A DNA stretch of 64,000 nucleotides, taken from NCBI GenBank assembly GCA_963170055.1, contig CAUJGJ010000444.1, positions 8,020,618 through 8,084,617 of the forward strand. Reading direction: 5' to 3'. Of this stretch, positions 11,661-22,200 are shown piece after piece (within the stretch, counting starts at the first letter, position 1; each line of letters opens with the position of its first letter). A model generated the notes under the pieces. The model had not been told where the DNA came from. It did not search any database and worked only from the letters and a program-made list of their open reading frames with translations. The position numbers and the translations under genes were made by a program. The DNA comes from Halisarca cf. caerulea. Lineage: Eukaryota; Porifera; Demospongiae; Chondrillida; Halisarcidae.

Positions 11661-12289
11661 TTAGGGGCTTTACAAGGCCTCCCCCCATGAGACCCGTGAT
11701 GCGCAAACATTGTGAGATCTGAAATATTTTTTATACTGAAAGATAGCCTGGGGTATCAGCATACTACCATGCAAAATTTATACTTAGAGCAAGCATCCTT
11801 ACTGTATAAAAGAGCAGTAGAAAATTGGTACCTAATGCACTTGTACACAGTGAAACGCTACGCAGGTAGGTTATGTGCACACCAAGCAGTAAAGGCGTGT
11901 TTCTGTGGCTTCACACAATGTAATCAATTTGTATCTCATCATCGAGCTATGATCAGGTGCAGATTGCGTGACTATTAGGGATGCAGTTTGATTATCTAGC
12001 AAGGCAAGTAGCATAAGCACTTATTTTAGTTCCAAAAGACTTCAGTTCTGTATATTATTCAATATTTTCACACACACTTGATCCCTTTGCTGAATTGCGC
12101 TTCAAATTGACCACAGCCTTTTTTCCGTACGAAAATCCGTATACTTTCGCTACAATACGTTGACAGATGGTAGTCACCTGACGTCTGTGTGACCACGAGT
12201 GGAAGATTAGTACTTTAGACGACCAGTTTCCTTCCGAAAGGTGGAGGTCAAGTTGATCTATTCTAAAGTACCAAAGTAACACTAACTAG
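11661..12289. other. Intergenic, nothing assigned
   Basis: Only short open frames; no recognisable gene or paired termini. Confidence 0.45.
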
Positions 12290-13116
12290 TGCTTAGTGTG
12301 TTCAAACAAGGATCACATACCTCGATGTCGCCGATCGGTGTTCGACTTTCTTCGTTTTGAATGATTGATTCTCAACAATTCTTTTCTTTTTTCTTTTGCC
12401 AAAAGTTTACAACTGTCCCCATCGAACTTGTTTTTGTTCACGTATTGATCACTCACGTGTCTATCAGCTTCAAGGCTTCGAAATTGACATCACTTTGGAG
12501 TTGTGCGAAGAAAGTCTAGGATGACATCACATCAAAAATCACATGACTATCATGTGAAAGATGGCTCCTCGCGAAGGAGATCTTGTTGCAAACTGCCATG
12601 TCATGGACTAAATCAGCGGATTATCGTAGGAACCTTCCAAGTATTTATCGTTATCACTGTTGGATACTTCAACTTTTTACCCATGGGGGTTTTGATGCTA
12701 CGCGTTTTCAGGGAGTTATGGTTGAATAATTGAGTAAATTGTAAGTTTTTCTTGAATATCTTAAAAACTCTTAATTTTCGGCATTCAAAACCCCCATGGG
12801 TAGAACGTTGGATATCACTAATAAGGACATAATCATTTTAGTCCATATTCTGTGTCTCTAGGCCTATGTTCCGATTTATTCGCATCCAAAAACTGCTGAT
12901 TGGGAATATCGGCTAAATCGCCGATTATTCCAACAGCAAAGGCAATAGTAGGTTGAAAAGTAGTGCAACAAGTAGCTTATGTGTGTTTCTACTGCTTTCA
13001 CTTCACAAACTGTCCATTTCTATAAGAACAAGTAAGAAAATGAGCAGTTTTGTAAACAGTAAAATTGCCCACTTTGGAAGCCATTTAAGTGCAAATGGTC
13101 ATGTCCCACATGCGAA
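12290..13116 (+). repeat. Family C repeat with internal hairpin, ending in the GCATGTGGGACATGTCC motif
   Basis: It is homologous to 23890-24293 plus 27195-27480, the same sequence interrupted by the Harbinger element. Shared blocks are 'cacctcgatgt', 'caattcttttctttt', 'gcgaaggagatctt', 'aaatcagcggat' and 'cccatggggg'. Inverted arms 'ttacccatgggggttttgat' (about 12675) and its complement (about 12780-12806) make an internal hairpin. The right end is 'catgtcccacatgcg' at 13100-13116. The left end is not defined. Confidence 0.7.
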
Positions 13117-13747
13117 GAGAAATTTTCACACGCTGACTTGGAATAGGTTTAAACATTAGTGTATAAAAGTTGTGACAACTGGTCAAAAAGACAATGCAAG
13201 TGTGACATGTGCACATGTGAGGTGTTAGCAAAATGGCCACCCTAAAGTCGGCTGAAATTATCCCCCTTTTTTGTGTTAGGTGTGTTTATGAAGTACAGAA
13301 AGTATATAAAACATTAATATGACTATTTAACGCTACAACAGTTCACTTAACTGTATTGTCAATGTTCTGCAAAGCCAAAAAATCGACCATTGATTCGAAC
13401 CTCAAAAATATGTTTAGTGCAAAACCCAGTCATGTAAACCATTGTTTAGAACAGCCATACTTTGTCAAGAGCATTCTAACATCAATATCTAAATTTTCCC
13501 CATGGAAGATCTTACCATTCTTTTTCGTTCCTGAGATGTCCATTGAAATCTTGCTTTTGAGACAGAGTAAAACCACAAACTGGTGCACATGTCGGGAATG
13601 GGACGTGCTATCAAAATCTTCCATGGTGAAAAATTAGCTCCGCCTATTGCGGCGACATGGCTCCTCTGCATAACCGTTTAGATGACCGGATTTTTGAAAG
13701 AATCTCAGTCAAGCGACTGTATAAACATTCACGTGACTAATGCGTGT
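13117..13747 (+). repeat. Further repeat with internal hairpin, interrupted by the LTR element
   Basis: The start 'gtgtgacatgtgcacatgtg' and 'ggtgttagcaaaatggccac' near 13200 match 4825-4900 ('gtgtgacatgtcccacatgt', 'ggtgttaacgaaatagccac'). Inverted arms 'ttttccccatggaagatctt' (about 13495) and 'caaaatcttccatggtgaaa' (about 13613) make a hairpin like those in families A and C. There is no coding. The retrotransposon at 13748 sits in the flank of this repeat. Confidence 0.5.
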
Positions 13748-13958
13748 TGTAGTATTGGTATTATTATTAGGCCTTATTCATAGTGTGAAGTAGTTATTGA
13801 TGTGTCTAGATAGGTAATTGTCTGCATGTGGCAACCCCCGCCTTTTTACCTTGATTTCCTGTGTGTTTTACTTATACAATTGATTGGGCAGACCAGCTTT
13901 AGTTGGTACCTGCAAACCTACCTCGACTAGTGTTCGATCATCCGTGAACGATACTACA
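13748..13958 (+). repeat. 5' LTR (211 bp)
   Basis: TG...CA-bounded, identical to the 3' LTR by eye, and the first of the pair. It would carry the promoter; I cannot place a TATA box with confidence. Confidence 0.95.
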
Positions 13959-13959
13959 G

Positions 13960-13977
13960 TGGCGACGAGGATCGGAT
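13960..13977 (+). other. Candidate primer-binding site
   Basis: TGGCGACGAGGATCGGAT starts two bases after the 5' LTR and runs up to the ATG of the polyprotein. TGG at this place is the usual complement of a tRNA CCA end. I do not assign the tRNA. Confidence 0.6.
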
Positions 13978-16900
13978 ATGGCTCATTTGCCCAGACATGG
14001 TACGATTTCAGAGTTTTCTCCTGAATTGGAGTCTTTTTCTTCCTATGTGGAGCAGGTCCAAATATACATGGACGCAAACGATGTCAAGGATAACAAGAAA
14101 CGAGCGGTTTTTCTCAGCGTAATTGGGGTCAACACGTACACATTGTTACGCGATTTGGTTGCTCCTGCAGACTCCCGACAAACGGACCTTGACGACCTAA
14201 TCAAAGTACTCAAGGCTCATTTTGAGCCCCAGCCGATCGTGATTGCCGAGCGGTATAACTTTCATCGCAGGAATCAGCTCCCTGGAGAATCTGTAGCAGA
14301 ATATGTGGCCCAGTTACGTAAGCTCTCCAAGCATTGCCAGTTCGGCGCTTTCTTAGAGGAAGCATTGCGCGATCGACTTGTGTGCGGCTTAAGGAGTGAG
14401 GCTATGCAGAAGCGTTTACTTGCCACCAAAGACCTTAAGTTTCAGGAGGCTCTCGACACGGCTCAAGCCATGGAATCAGCAGCACAAAAGTCTCGGGCGT
14501 TGCAACAGGTGGACACACCCGCTTCGTCAGTGCCAGTGCATAAAATCCAATCAGAGCAATCGTCCACTACACGTTTTTCTCCTTGTTTTCGTTGTGCTCG
14601 CTCAGGTCACTCACCATCCCAGTGCCCGTTTCTACAAGCCACCTGCCACAAATGCGGTAGACCAGGCCATATTGCCCCTGCTTGCCGCTCATCTTCCAAA
14701 TCATCCACCAAAGCCAGGGCTGTTTCTGCCCCACGCAACTCAGGCAGAGCACATGTAGTCATGGCAGATACTAGCGAGAGTCAAGATGAGCCAGATGAGC
14801 TACACATCTTTCGAGTGAGCCACTCTTCTCGTATTGCACCCATCAAGTACTCTCTGCTGATTTCCGGACGTGAACTGGATATGGAAGTAGATACCGGAGC
14901 TGATGTATCACTTATCTCAGATGCGACCCGACAAATGTTTTTTACCGACCTGCCACTATCCCCTGCCAGGATTAAGTTAAGGACATACAACCAAGAGGAG
15001 TTGAAAGTCCTTGGTAAGTTAGCTGTACATGTTCAATACCAAGATCGGGATGTCCCTTTGACCCTCCTGGTTGTTGCTGGTGATGGCCCTAGTTTGCTTG
15101 GGAGGAATTGGCTTCAACACATCCGGCTCGACTGGCAACGTATACACCAATTGCATGCAATCGATGCCAAAGTTGATTCAATTTTGTCTCAGCATGCAGC
15201 CCTTTTTGATGATGGATTGGGCACCATCCACGCTCATAAGGCATCTTTTCTCGTCAAGCCAGATGCCAACCCCAAGTTTTTCAAGCCCAGACCAGTACCT
15301 TTTGCAATTCGGGAAGCTGTTGGTGCACAACTCAACAAGTTAGAAGAAGACGGTGTCCTGGAGAAAGTCACACATAGTAGCTGGGCAGCACCTGTCGTGG
15401 TGGTCCCCAAGAAGGATGGTCACTACCGATTGTGTGGTGACTATAAGGTCACCATCAACAAAGCATTGGATGTTGATTAATACCCTTTACCCAAGCCTGA
15501 GGAGATCTTCACAACCCTGGCTGGAGGCCAGAAATTCTCAAAGCTCGACCTCTCCCAAGCATACCAACAGCTACCCCTCAGTGATGACGCAAAGAAGTAT
15601 ACCACCATCAACACCCACCAAGGGTTATACCAGTATACTCGTCTTCCATTTGGCATCGCATCCGCACCAGCAATATTCCAGAAGACGATGGATGCTATTT
15701 TGCAGGGCATTCCACATGTCGCTTGCTACATTGATGACATCATCGTAACTGGAAAGGATGACAGGGACCACCTCACACACCTGCATCAAGTCTGTCAAAG
15801 GTTGGAGGAAAATGGGCTAAAACTGAAGAAAGCTAAATGTGAGTTGTTGCAAAGCTCAGTAGAGTATCTGGGGTATCGCTTAGATGCCCAGGGCATACAT
15901 CCCTTATCTTCTAAGATAGAGGCCATTATGCATGCCCCTCAGCCTGTCAATTCCCAGCAGCTCAAGTCCTTTTTAGGTCTGCTTACGTATTATGGGAAGT
16001 TCATTCCCAATCTGTCTATGCTAGTCCATCCTCTATATCAGTTATTACATGCTGACACCCCTTGGGTTTGGAGCCCTGCTTGTGAAGAAGCCTTTGCTGC
16101 TGCAAAGAATGCCATTACATCAGCTGACGTCCTTGTCCACTATAACCCACAATTGCCACTTACCTTGGCTGCTGATGCTTCTGCATATGGCCTGGGGGCT
16201 GTGATTTCACATACACTGCCCGACGGTACTGATCACCCCATAGCCTTTGCCTCAAGAACTCTGTCTCGTAGTGAACAGAACTATGCCCAAATTGAGAAGG
16301 AGGCTTTGTCCCCAGTTTTTGGAATAAAGAAATTCCACCAGTATTTGTACGGTAGGAAATTTACACTAGCAACGGATCACCAACCACTGACCACCATCTT
16401 AGGCCCCAAAAAGGGAATTCCCCCATTGGCCGCTGCCCGTTTGCAACGTTGGGCTGTCCTATTGTCAGCATACTCCTATGATATCATATACAAGAACACT
16501 TTGTCACATGCCAATGCAGATGGTTTATCCCGACTGCCTTTGCCTTCATCGTTGGATGCTGCAGGTGAGCACCTATGTGATGCAACTATTTTCAATTTGC
16601 ATCAGATCGATAGCCTACCCATTACCCAGACAAACATCCGAGAAGCTACGGGGAAAGATGATGTTCTTTGTAAAGTCCGCATGTACACACAAAACCATTG
16701 GCCAGATGGGGTGTCAGAGGATCTTAAGCCATTTCATCGACGTCGTTTCGAGCTCACTGTGGAAGGCGAGTGCCTAATGCTGGGGTCCCGTGTCATCATC
16801 CCAAAATCCCTTCAAGGTGATATTCTCAAGGAATTGCACAGCACACATGCTGGTATGTCCCAAATGAAGAGACTATCAAGAAGCTATGTATGGTGGCCTG

Positions 16901-17868
16901 GTTTGGACAGACAGATAGAGGACCTTGTGAAGGGATGCATTCACTGCCAGAGCAATCGTGACTCTCCAGCTGCTGTTCCCCTGAACCCATGGAGTTGGCC
17001 TGCCAAACCTTGGCAGCGAATCCATATTGATTTTGCGGGCCCTTTCCTAGGAAAGATGTTCTTCCTGGTGGTCGATGCTCACTCTAAGTGGCCCGAGGTA
17101 TTTGAAATGGCACAGACAACTGCAACTCACACCATTGCTGTATTGCGTCAGCTCTTTGCCCAGTATGGCTTACCAAATCAGCTCGTATCTGACAATGGAC
17201 CACAGTTCACATCCAAGGAATTTTCAAAGTTTTTGAGGACCAATGGTGTTCGACATGTAAGGAGTGCCCCTTACCACCCTGCGTCCAATGGACAGGCTGA
17301 AAGGTTTGTAAAAACTTTCAAGCAGGCTATGAAAGCAACTGAGCACCAGTCACTCACCTTGGCACATCGCCTGAGCAACTTTCTTCTGCGGTACCGAACT
17401 ACACCTCACTCCACCACCAACAAGACACCAAGTGAATTGTTTCTTCGACGGATAATCCGTACCCGCCTCAATCTTTTAATGCCAACCAGTGAGGATACCG
17501 TGTTGAATAACCAGACACAACAGGCTCAGCACCATGATATCCACACAAGACCACGGAGTTTTGAAGTTGGCCAACATGTCATGGCGCAAAACTTCTTAAA
17601 AGGCTCGAAGTGGAAATCCACTACTATCACTAAACTGTTAGGGAATAGTATGGTGCTTGTAAAGACAGCAGACGGCCAACTCTGGAAAAGACACCTGAAG
17701 CAAATCCGGGACACCAGGGTAACCCCAGACCAAGAAATACCTGTGACTGAACCTGCCGACTTTGAGCCTCCACCCTTAGCACGCACCACGGCCAGCACGT
17801 CAGTTTCACAGTCACAGAGGCGTTATCCTGGCCGCATTCATCGCCCACCAGAACGCTTGACATATTGA
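13978..17868 (+). pseudogene. Gag-Pol polyprotein of the LTR retrotransposon, one internal stop
   Basis: One continuous frame of 1296 codons holds structural and replication functions. In order, it has Gag with two CCHC zinc knuckles (residues 203-216 and 223-236), an aspartic protease motif DTGA (305-308) with later LLGRNWL, and reverse transcriptase with YIDD (584-587). RNase H follows (Asp733, Glu773, Asp800 region), then integrase with an HHCC zinc site (His954, His957, Cys987, Cys990) and D,D-35-E residues Asp1018, Asp1072, Glu1108. The only break is TAA at 15478-15480 (codon 501), in reverse transcriptase where related proteins usually have Gln before YPLP; CAA to TAA is the simplest explanation. 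Gag and Pol share one frame, so no frameshift signal is needed. Integrase places protease-RT-RNaseH-integrase order, that of Ty3/gypsy, not copia. Confidence 0.95.
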
Positions 17869-17945
17869 TTCAATGTGTTGTGTCACAGTGTTCACATGAC
17901 TATGTATACCTTCTGTTTGTGTTTTTATATATCATTTTTTTGTTC

Positions 17946-17954
17946 GGGGAGGAG
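17946..17954 (+). other. Polypurine tract
   Basis: GGGGAGGAG immediately upstream of the 3' LTR, the usual second-strand primer site. Confidence 0.75.
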
Positions 17955-18165
17955 TGTAGTATTGGTATTATTATTAGGCCTTATTCATAGTGTGAAGTAG
18001 TTATTGATGTGTCTAGATAGGTAATTGTCTGCATGTGGCAACCCCCGCCTTTTTACCTTGATTTCCTGTGTGTTTTACTTATACAATTGATTGGGCAGAC
18101 CAGCTTTAGTTGGTACCTGCAAACCTACCTCGACTAGTGTTCGATCATCCGTGAACGATACTACA
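17955..18165 (+). repeat. 3' LTR (211 bp)
   Basis: Matches the 5' LTR without a visible difference, and is followed by the CGTGT duplication. Confidence 0.95.
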
Positions 18166-18170
18166 CGTGT

Positions 18171-18959
18171 AGATCAGTAAATCGTGTAAATTTTCAATCG
18201 AATTCCTTTGTAAACCACACAAAACCCCTGTGCTTCCTGAATAGGCACATATTATACCTGTAAAGGTTTAAATACTTACTTTGCATTAATAAACTTTCCA
18301 AATGTAGTGCTATCTACAGTAGGATAAAGAGCAGGCCAGAATAGTGCAGGTTGCTCAGTAGCAGCTGAAGAAATAGCACTGAAGATTGTAGAAAGCAAGC
18401 GAAGAATCTTTGGTGCAAAGTCCAACAAACGATAACATTTCTGCTTTTGACATCTTTTCGAAGGATCACTCTATTGAGGGCACAAAACAAGTACAGTTGG
18501 AGCCAATGCAATATGAAAGCACTTGTAATTCTTCGTTTCAGCCAAGAACCGTATTTCTAGAAAACCAAATCATCATAAAACTTTGCATGATTCAACATCT
18601 CCGCATACTGCCGAATTTTAGTTCTTTTTGTACTATTTTACTATTAGTTTTAACTTTGTTGTAATGTGCACCACAACTCTCAAATTTCTAGAATGTGCCC
18701 TTATTACCACACATAGCCTGCATATAAAATTTGCCGTAACTGTCCCATTTGAATCAGGCCCCGAGGCCCTTGACAATGCTCATATGGAGAAAAAGATACT
18801 ACCACAATAGACAGGAAATTGCCATGTGGAATTAGCTGAAGTTACTTGAGTTTTACAAGAAGGTATATATTAGCATTTTGGCTTGGATTAGTTAGTTATT
18901 TGGACTTACCACAATATGTGAAAGCATACTTTATGTATTTGTTTTATCCCCAGTTTGAC
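18171..18959. other. Intergenic, nothing assigned
   Basis: AT-rich with short open frames only; no recognisable gene. Confidence 0.45.
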
Positions 18960-19560
18960 AGTGACTGATAAAACCCTATGGGGGCTACTTTATTGGATTA
19001 ATAGATGGTTTGAACCAAAGATGACATAATATGAGAATGGACTTTACAGTGTTCATTGTACCCCCTAAGCCCCAACCTAGTTTCCCAAGCAAATGTATGG
19101 ATTCCAGTGTGAGGTGATGTTGTCAGGTGTAGTATAAAGAACTTTACAGTGTTCATTTTACCCTCCAATGCAGTTTCCCAAGCCAACATGTGGATTCCAG
19201 TGTGAGATGACATTGTCATAGTTTAATGGAGCCAGCTGCTTTTGGAAACACATTGACCAGTCAGAATATTAATGAATAGAAGAGGAAACAATAACTGCAC
19301 AAGTAATGTATTTTGTATAATATAATTCAAACAGTGCATTATTGAGCTGGAGCTATGAGGTCATTCATAATTATTGTCTGCCACTCTCTTATGTGATATA
19401 CTTCACATACATATTATTACAGTACTTGTCATTGAATGTATGTACACATTTTATACTAGCTCTTGTAGTATATTGCAGCCATATCTGACAACAAGTACAT
19501 TGGAAATTGTTACATTTGCTTTGAAACAAACACAGTTTTTATTGTTCTATTAAATCAATG
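18960..19560 (+). repeat. Family T repeat, second copy
   Basis: Similar to 48940-49369 over 'gatggtttgaaccaaagatg', 'actttacagtgttcatt', 'catatctgacaacaagtaca' and 'acacagtttttattgt'. A sub-block of about 115 bp (19035-19110 versus 19140-19215, 'tttacagtgttcat...ccagtgtgag') is duplicated in tandem. Confidence 0.6.
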
Positions 19561-19664
19561 CAACCAAGACAGTTTGTTGACAGAATCAACAAGACACAAC
19601 CATATGGAACCAGCTGAAGCTAAAGAATTGTGTTTCACAAGTAATAGCTACCATGCCTCCTTAG

Positions 19665-19794
19665 GCTTGCTGTAATGTGCTTACTGACCTAGACCTGAAG
19701 CCTGTAGTGCGGAAGGATGACAGAATACATGTTGTCCTTGATGAAGCCATGTGGCAGATTCGTGGTTGCAAAGGGCATCTTGTGGTTCTGACAG
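19665..19794 (+). CDS. Candidate exon of an unrecognised plus-strand gene
   Basis: An open frame of 43 codons lies between an acceptor 'catgcctccttag' and a donor 'ctgacag|gtatgc'. It encodes a mixed, protein-like segment containing LKPVVRKDDRIHVVLDEAMW. It ends in phase 1, whereas the next candidate exon (20313) starts in phase 0, so either a small exon between them is missed or the two are not joined. I do not recognise the protein. Confidence 0.35.
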
Positions 19795-19864
19795 GTATGC
19801 AATTAAATAGTCTCGCCAAATATAAATTATCATGTTTTTACCGTGTGATCATCTCGCTAATATT

Positions 19865-20280
19865 CAAGATTTGAATGGTTGCACCATCAATAGAAGGGAA
19901 TCTGGCCTACCAAGTTAGCAAAACTTGGTTGGTTAGAACTAATCTGTAAACTTGCAAATTTGCAAGTGATCAAGCTTCGAAAGGCCTGACTTGTCTCTGA
20001 AGTTATGACCATATGTACGGCGTATTAATTAGCCTCTCTACACTCGAGAACACATGGTGAACATGTGACCAAGGCTTGAGAAGAACTCTTGTCCATAAGA
20101 AAGTTAAAAATGCGGTCGAGCAAACTTTGGTCTATTTATTTGAAACTACGTCAGATTATCCCATAATCCTTTAACGTAGCTCTTCTAGTAAACGACAGTA
20201 CCTCATCACATAAAGTTCACGTAGGAAGTTTTCCCTATCAATTCTCCACTGCATTTGCTTGGTTTAATATTCATTTGACT
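19865..20280 (+). repeat. Family D repeat fragment
   Basis: Similar to 41260-41510: 'aagatttgaatggttgcacc', 'gaatctggcct', 'gaagttatgacc', 'attagcctc', 'gagaacacatggtg' and 'catgtgaccaagg' occur in the same order. The matching right half is at 20990-21310 and 21740-21854. It is non-coding. Confidence 0.55.
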
Positions 20281-20312
20281 ACAGCACCCAATGATTACTA
20301 TTTATCTTACAG

Positions 20313-20429
20313 GTTATTGGGAGAATGCAGACTTCTCTGATTGCCGCTAGAAGGAGAAGGAAGGAACACTTCTACTATTTTTCAGGCATTGAATACACCA
20401 CAGAATATGTACCAAGAATGATATATGAG
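20313..20429 (+). CDS. Probable exon of an unrecognised plus-strand gene
   Basis: 117 bp (39 codons, phase 0 to 0) between acceptor 'tttatcttacag' and donor 'tatgag|gtgagt', both close to consensus. The translation starts VIGRMQTSLIAARRRR and ends EYVPRMIYE. It lies 61 bp upstream of the next exon with a compatible phase. No domain is recognised. Confidence 0.5.
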
Positions 20430-20490
20430 GTGAGTATGCAAGATTCAAATATTGGAAATTTGTTCTCAGCCAGTCTACTATTTCCCATAG

Positions 20491-20713
20491 ATTCAGCACA
20501 TTCATTTACATGGTAGACCAGTAATGTCTGTGGAGGTCAACAGTGCTGACTACAGATTGCATACACTGCCCAATGAAGATTATTCTGGTGTGACAATTAC
20601 ACTTACTGCGCGATTTAAGGTGGCTTTGACTACTGAACTATTATCCCACATTAAACTGAATAGATTAGCAGGCAAGCATTACAGATCAGCTGTGCTTGGA
20701 TTTAGACCCAAAG
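20491..20713 (+). CDS. Probable exon of an unrecognised plus-strand gene
   Basis: 223 bp between acceptor 'tactatttcccatag' and donor 'cccaaag|gttagt', open throughout (begins IQHIHLHGRPVMSVEVN, ends SAVLGFRPK). It continues the frame of 20313-20429 and ends in phase 1. The only downstream exon candidate that fits that phase is at 28380, which makes the intron 7.7 kb and full of transposons. Function unknown. Confidence 0.5.
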
Positions 20714-20989
20714 GTTAGTTATGTTATGGAAAGTGTATATTATATACTAGCAGTGTATGCACTATTCTTTGTACCCATCATTCACATGTATGTTATGGCA
20801 GAATTGAGACTAAAAGGGGGCGTTTTGTGGTTTAACAAGCTATGCGATTAGATTATTACGTCTCAGACAGTTTATCACGGTCTGGCCATGTGACCACAGC
20901 TTAAACACGACTATTATACATCATTATAGGCTAATACTCGCAAGTATTTGAAGAGTTTGCCTTCGTGGACATGTGATATCATGTGATAA

Positions 20990-21310
20990 ATGCCTAAAGA
21001 AGCACTCCAGTCCACAAGGATTTTATGGCAAAAAAAGGGTGGGTCTAGATCTCTACGTAGACACTTAAAACTTTGTCAGATTATCGCTGAAGGGCTGAAC
21101 TTAAAATTCTGATTTGGGGAAGATTGTCGATCCATCCGTTCAGTTTATGCGCAGCCATTTGTTGCCATAACCGTTCTTCATGATCAGAAATCCTTGGACA
21201 TAACAGCCATGGAATGGAGCAGTGTTTTCCCCAAATCAGAAAAGTAAGATTTGGACATGTTCTGTCTTCTGAATTTACTTGTGCGTTTAAATTCAGATGT
21301 CTAGACTGGC
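20990..21310 (+). repeat. Family D repeat, right half
   Basis: Matches 41480-41760: 'ggaagattgtcg', 'ccgttcagt', 'gacataacagc' and 'atggaatggagcagtgt' occur in order. It is interrupted at about 21322 by a hairpin-family element, and sequence similar to 41870-41962 resumes after that element (21700-21854). Confidence 0.55.
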
Positions 21311-21322
21311 ACCTTTTGCGTT

Positions 21323-21632
21323 TTTTGGGCCGCCTTCTGGCGGCCCTATATTGTTTTTACTTTCACCGGAAGTGTCCGGAACGTCCGGAACGATGTCAAT
21401 ATATATATATATATATATGTCAACAACATGGCGGACGCGAAGTCGGTACATAATCTTTTGGCTATATTTCGGTGAAATTCATTCGTCTGCTCCTGCTTTT
21501 ATCAGCGAAGAGTCTTTTCGACCAGAAGAGTTCTTCGTAGTATTATTTTAGTCAATAACGACGATTTCCAAGCGATTCGAGTTTCCAGGGCCGTAGGCGG
21601 CCCACGAGTTTTTTAAACTCGAATCGCTTGTT
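21323..21632 (+). repeat. Hairpin-family element, complete (310 bp)
   Basis: The first end TTTTGGGCCGCC forms a hairpin with GGCGGCCC. The second end has an outer stem (caagcgattcgagttt / aaactcgaatcgcttg) around a second GGGCCG...CGGCCC hairpin and terminates 'cgcttgtt'. The interior has an (AT)n run at 21397-21418 and 'caacaacatggcgg'. Other complete copies are 30842-31185 and 53507-53831 (both minus). No coding, no TIRs in the usual sense and no visible target duplication. Confidence 0.8.
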
Positions 21633-21699
21633 TGCTTATTTTAGTATGTTTAAAAATTGACCATGTACAGCACTTACAATATGTTTTTATTTCTTTAAA

Positions 21700-22200
21700 A
21701 TACATATGCACAAAATAGGAATGTTCGAAATACTATCTAGATGCTTTCTTCAGTCTTTCCACTTTCAGGATGAGAAAACAAGACATTTTATACTAGCCAT
21801 TCAAAAGCGGCAGCCATTTTATTTTATGGCGAAAAGTGCCATAACATACCTGCGTTGTGATCACATTTGTATTCTCTAATCTTTCATACAAGTATTGTAC
21901 TCAAGTTACTCTGCCCTATACCGAGGATGTACACATTACATATTACCTGTCCTTTTAGCATGCGTGTGGGACATGTCCGCGCTAAATACATAGGGCGTGT
22001 GAAAATTTCAGTTTTTTTTACAATTTATTTTCTTAACTTGCACAAGCTTCAGAGTGTCAAACAAGGACTGCTAGTAGACAGACATGTGAGCCTTTCAAGA
22101 GTACTGTTTTGAATGTCTTGCATCTATGCTTAAGCAGCTTCAAAGGTTTACCTAACCCCTATCCCAAACTGAAAGGCTCAGTCAAGGTGCTACATGGTGG
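21700..22200 (+). repeat. End of family D copy and start of a GCATGTGGGACATGTCC-bearing repeat
   Basis: Around 21780-21854, 'cagccattttattttatggc' and 'cataacatacctgcg' match 41915-41962 and end like family B elements. At 21959 'gcatgcgtgtgggacatgtcc' followed by 'gtgtgaaaatttcag' matches the complements of 13100-13140 and 53835-53880. Boundaries are not defined. Confidence 0.45.

Larger units (their letters stand above)
13748..18165 (+). mobile_element. Ty3/gypsy-type LTR retrotransposon, complete, with 5-bp target duplication
   Basis: Direct repeats 13748-13958 and 17955-18165 are each 211 bp, begin TGTAGTATTGG, end GATACTACA, and show no difference on side-by-side reading. The flanking CGTGT at 13743-13747 and 18166-18170 is the target duplication. 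A purine run GGGGAGGAG (17946-17954) directly precedes the 3' LTR, and a candidate primer-binding site TGGCGACGAGGATCGGAT (13960-13977) follows the 5' LTR. A single Gag-Pol reading frame fills the middle. Identical LTRs mean a very recent insertion. Confidence 0.97.

Noticed and set aside
19665..20429. Direct splicing of 19665-19794 to 20313-20429
   Set aside because: The first ends in phase 1 and the second is open only from phase 0, so joining them meets a stop within 13 codons.
21323..21632. Calling the hairpin family a canonical Helitron
   Set aside because: The ends are CTTGTT, not CTRR, and there is no 5' TC end or Rep/helicase gene in the window; only the 3' hairpin and lack of duplication are suggestive.
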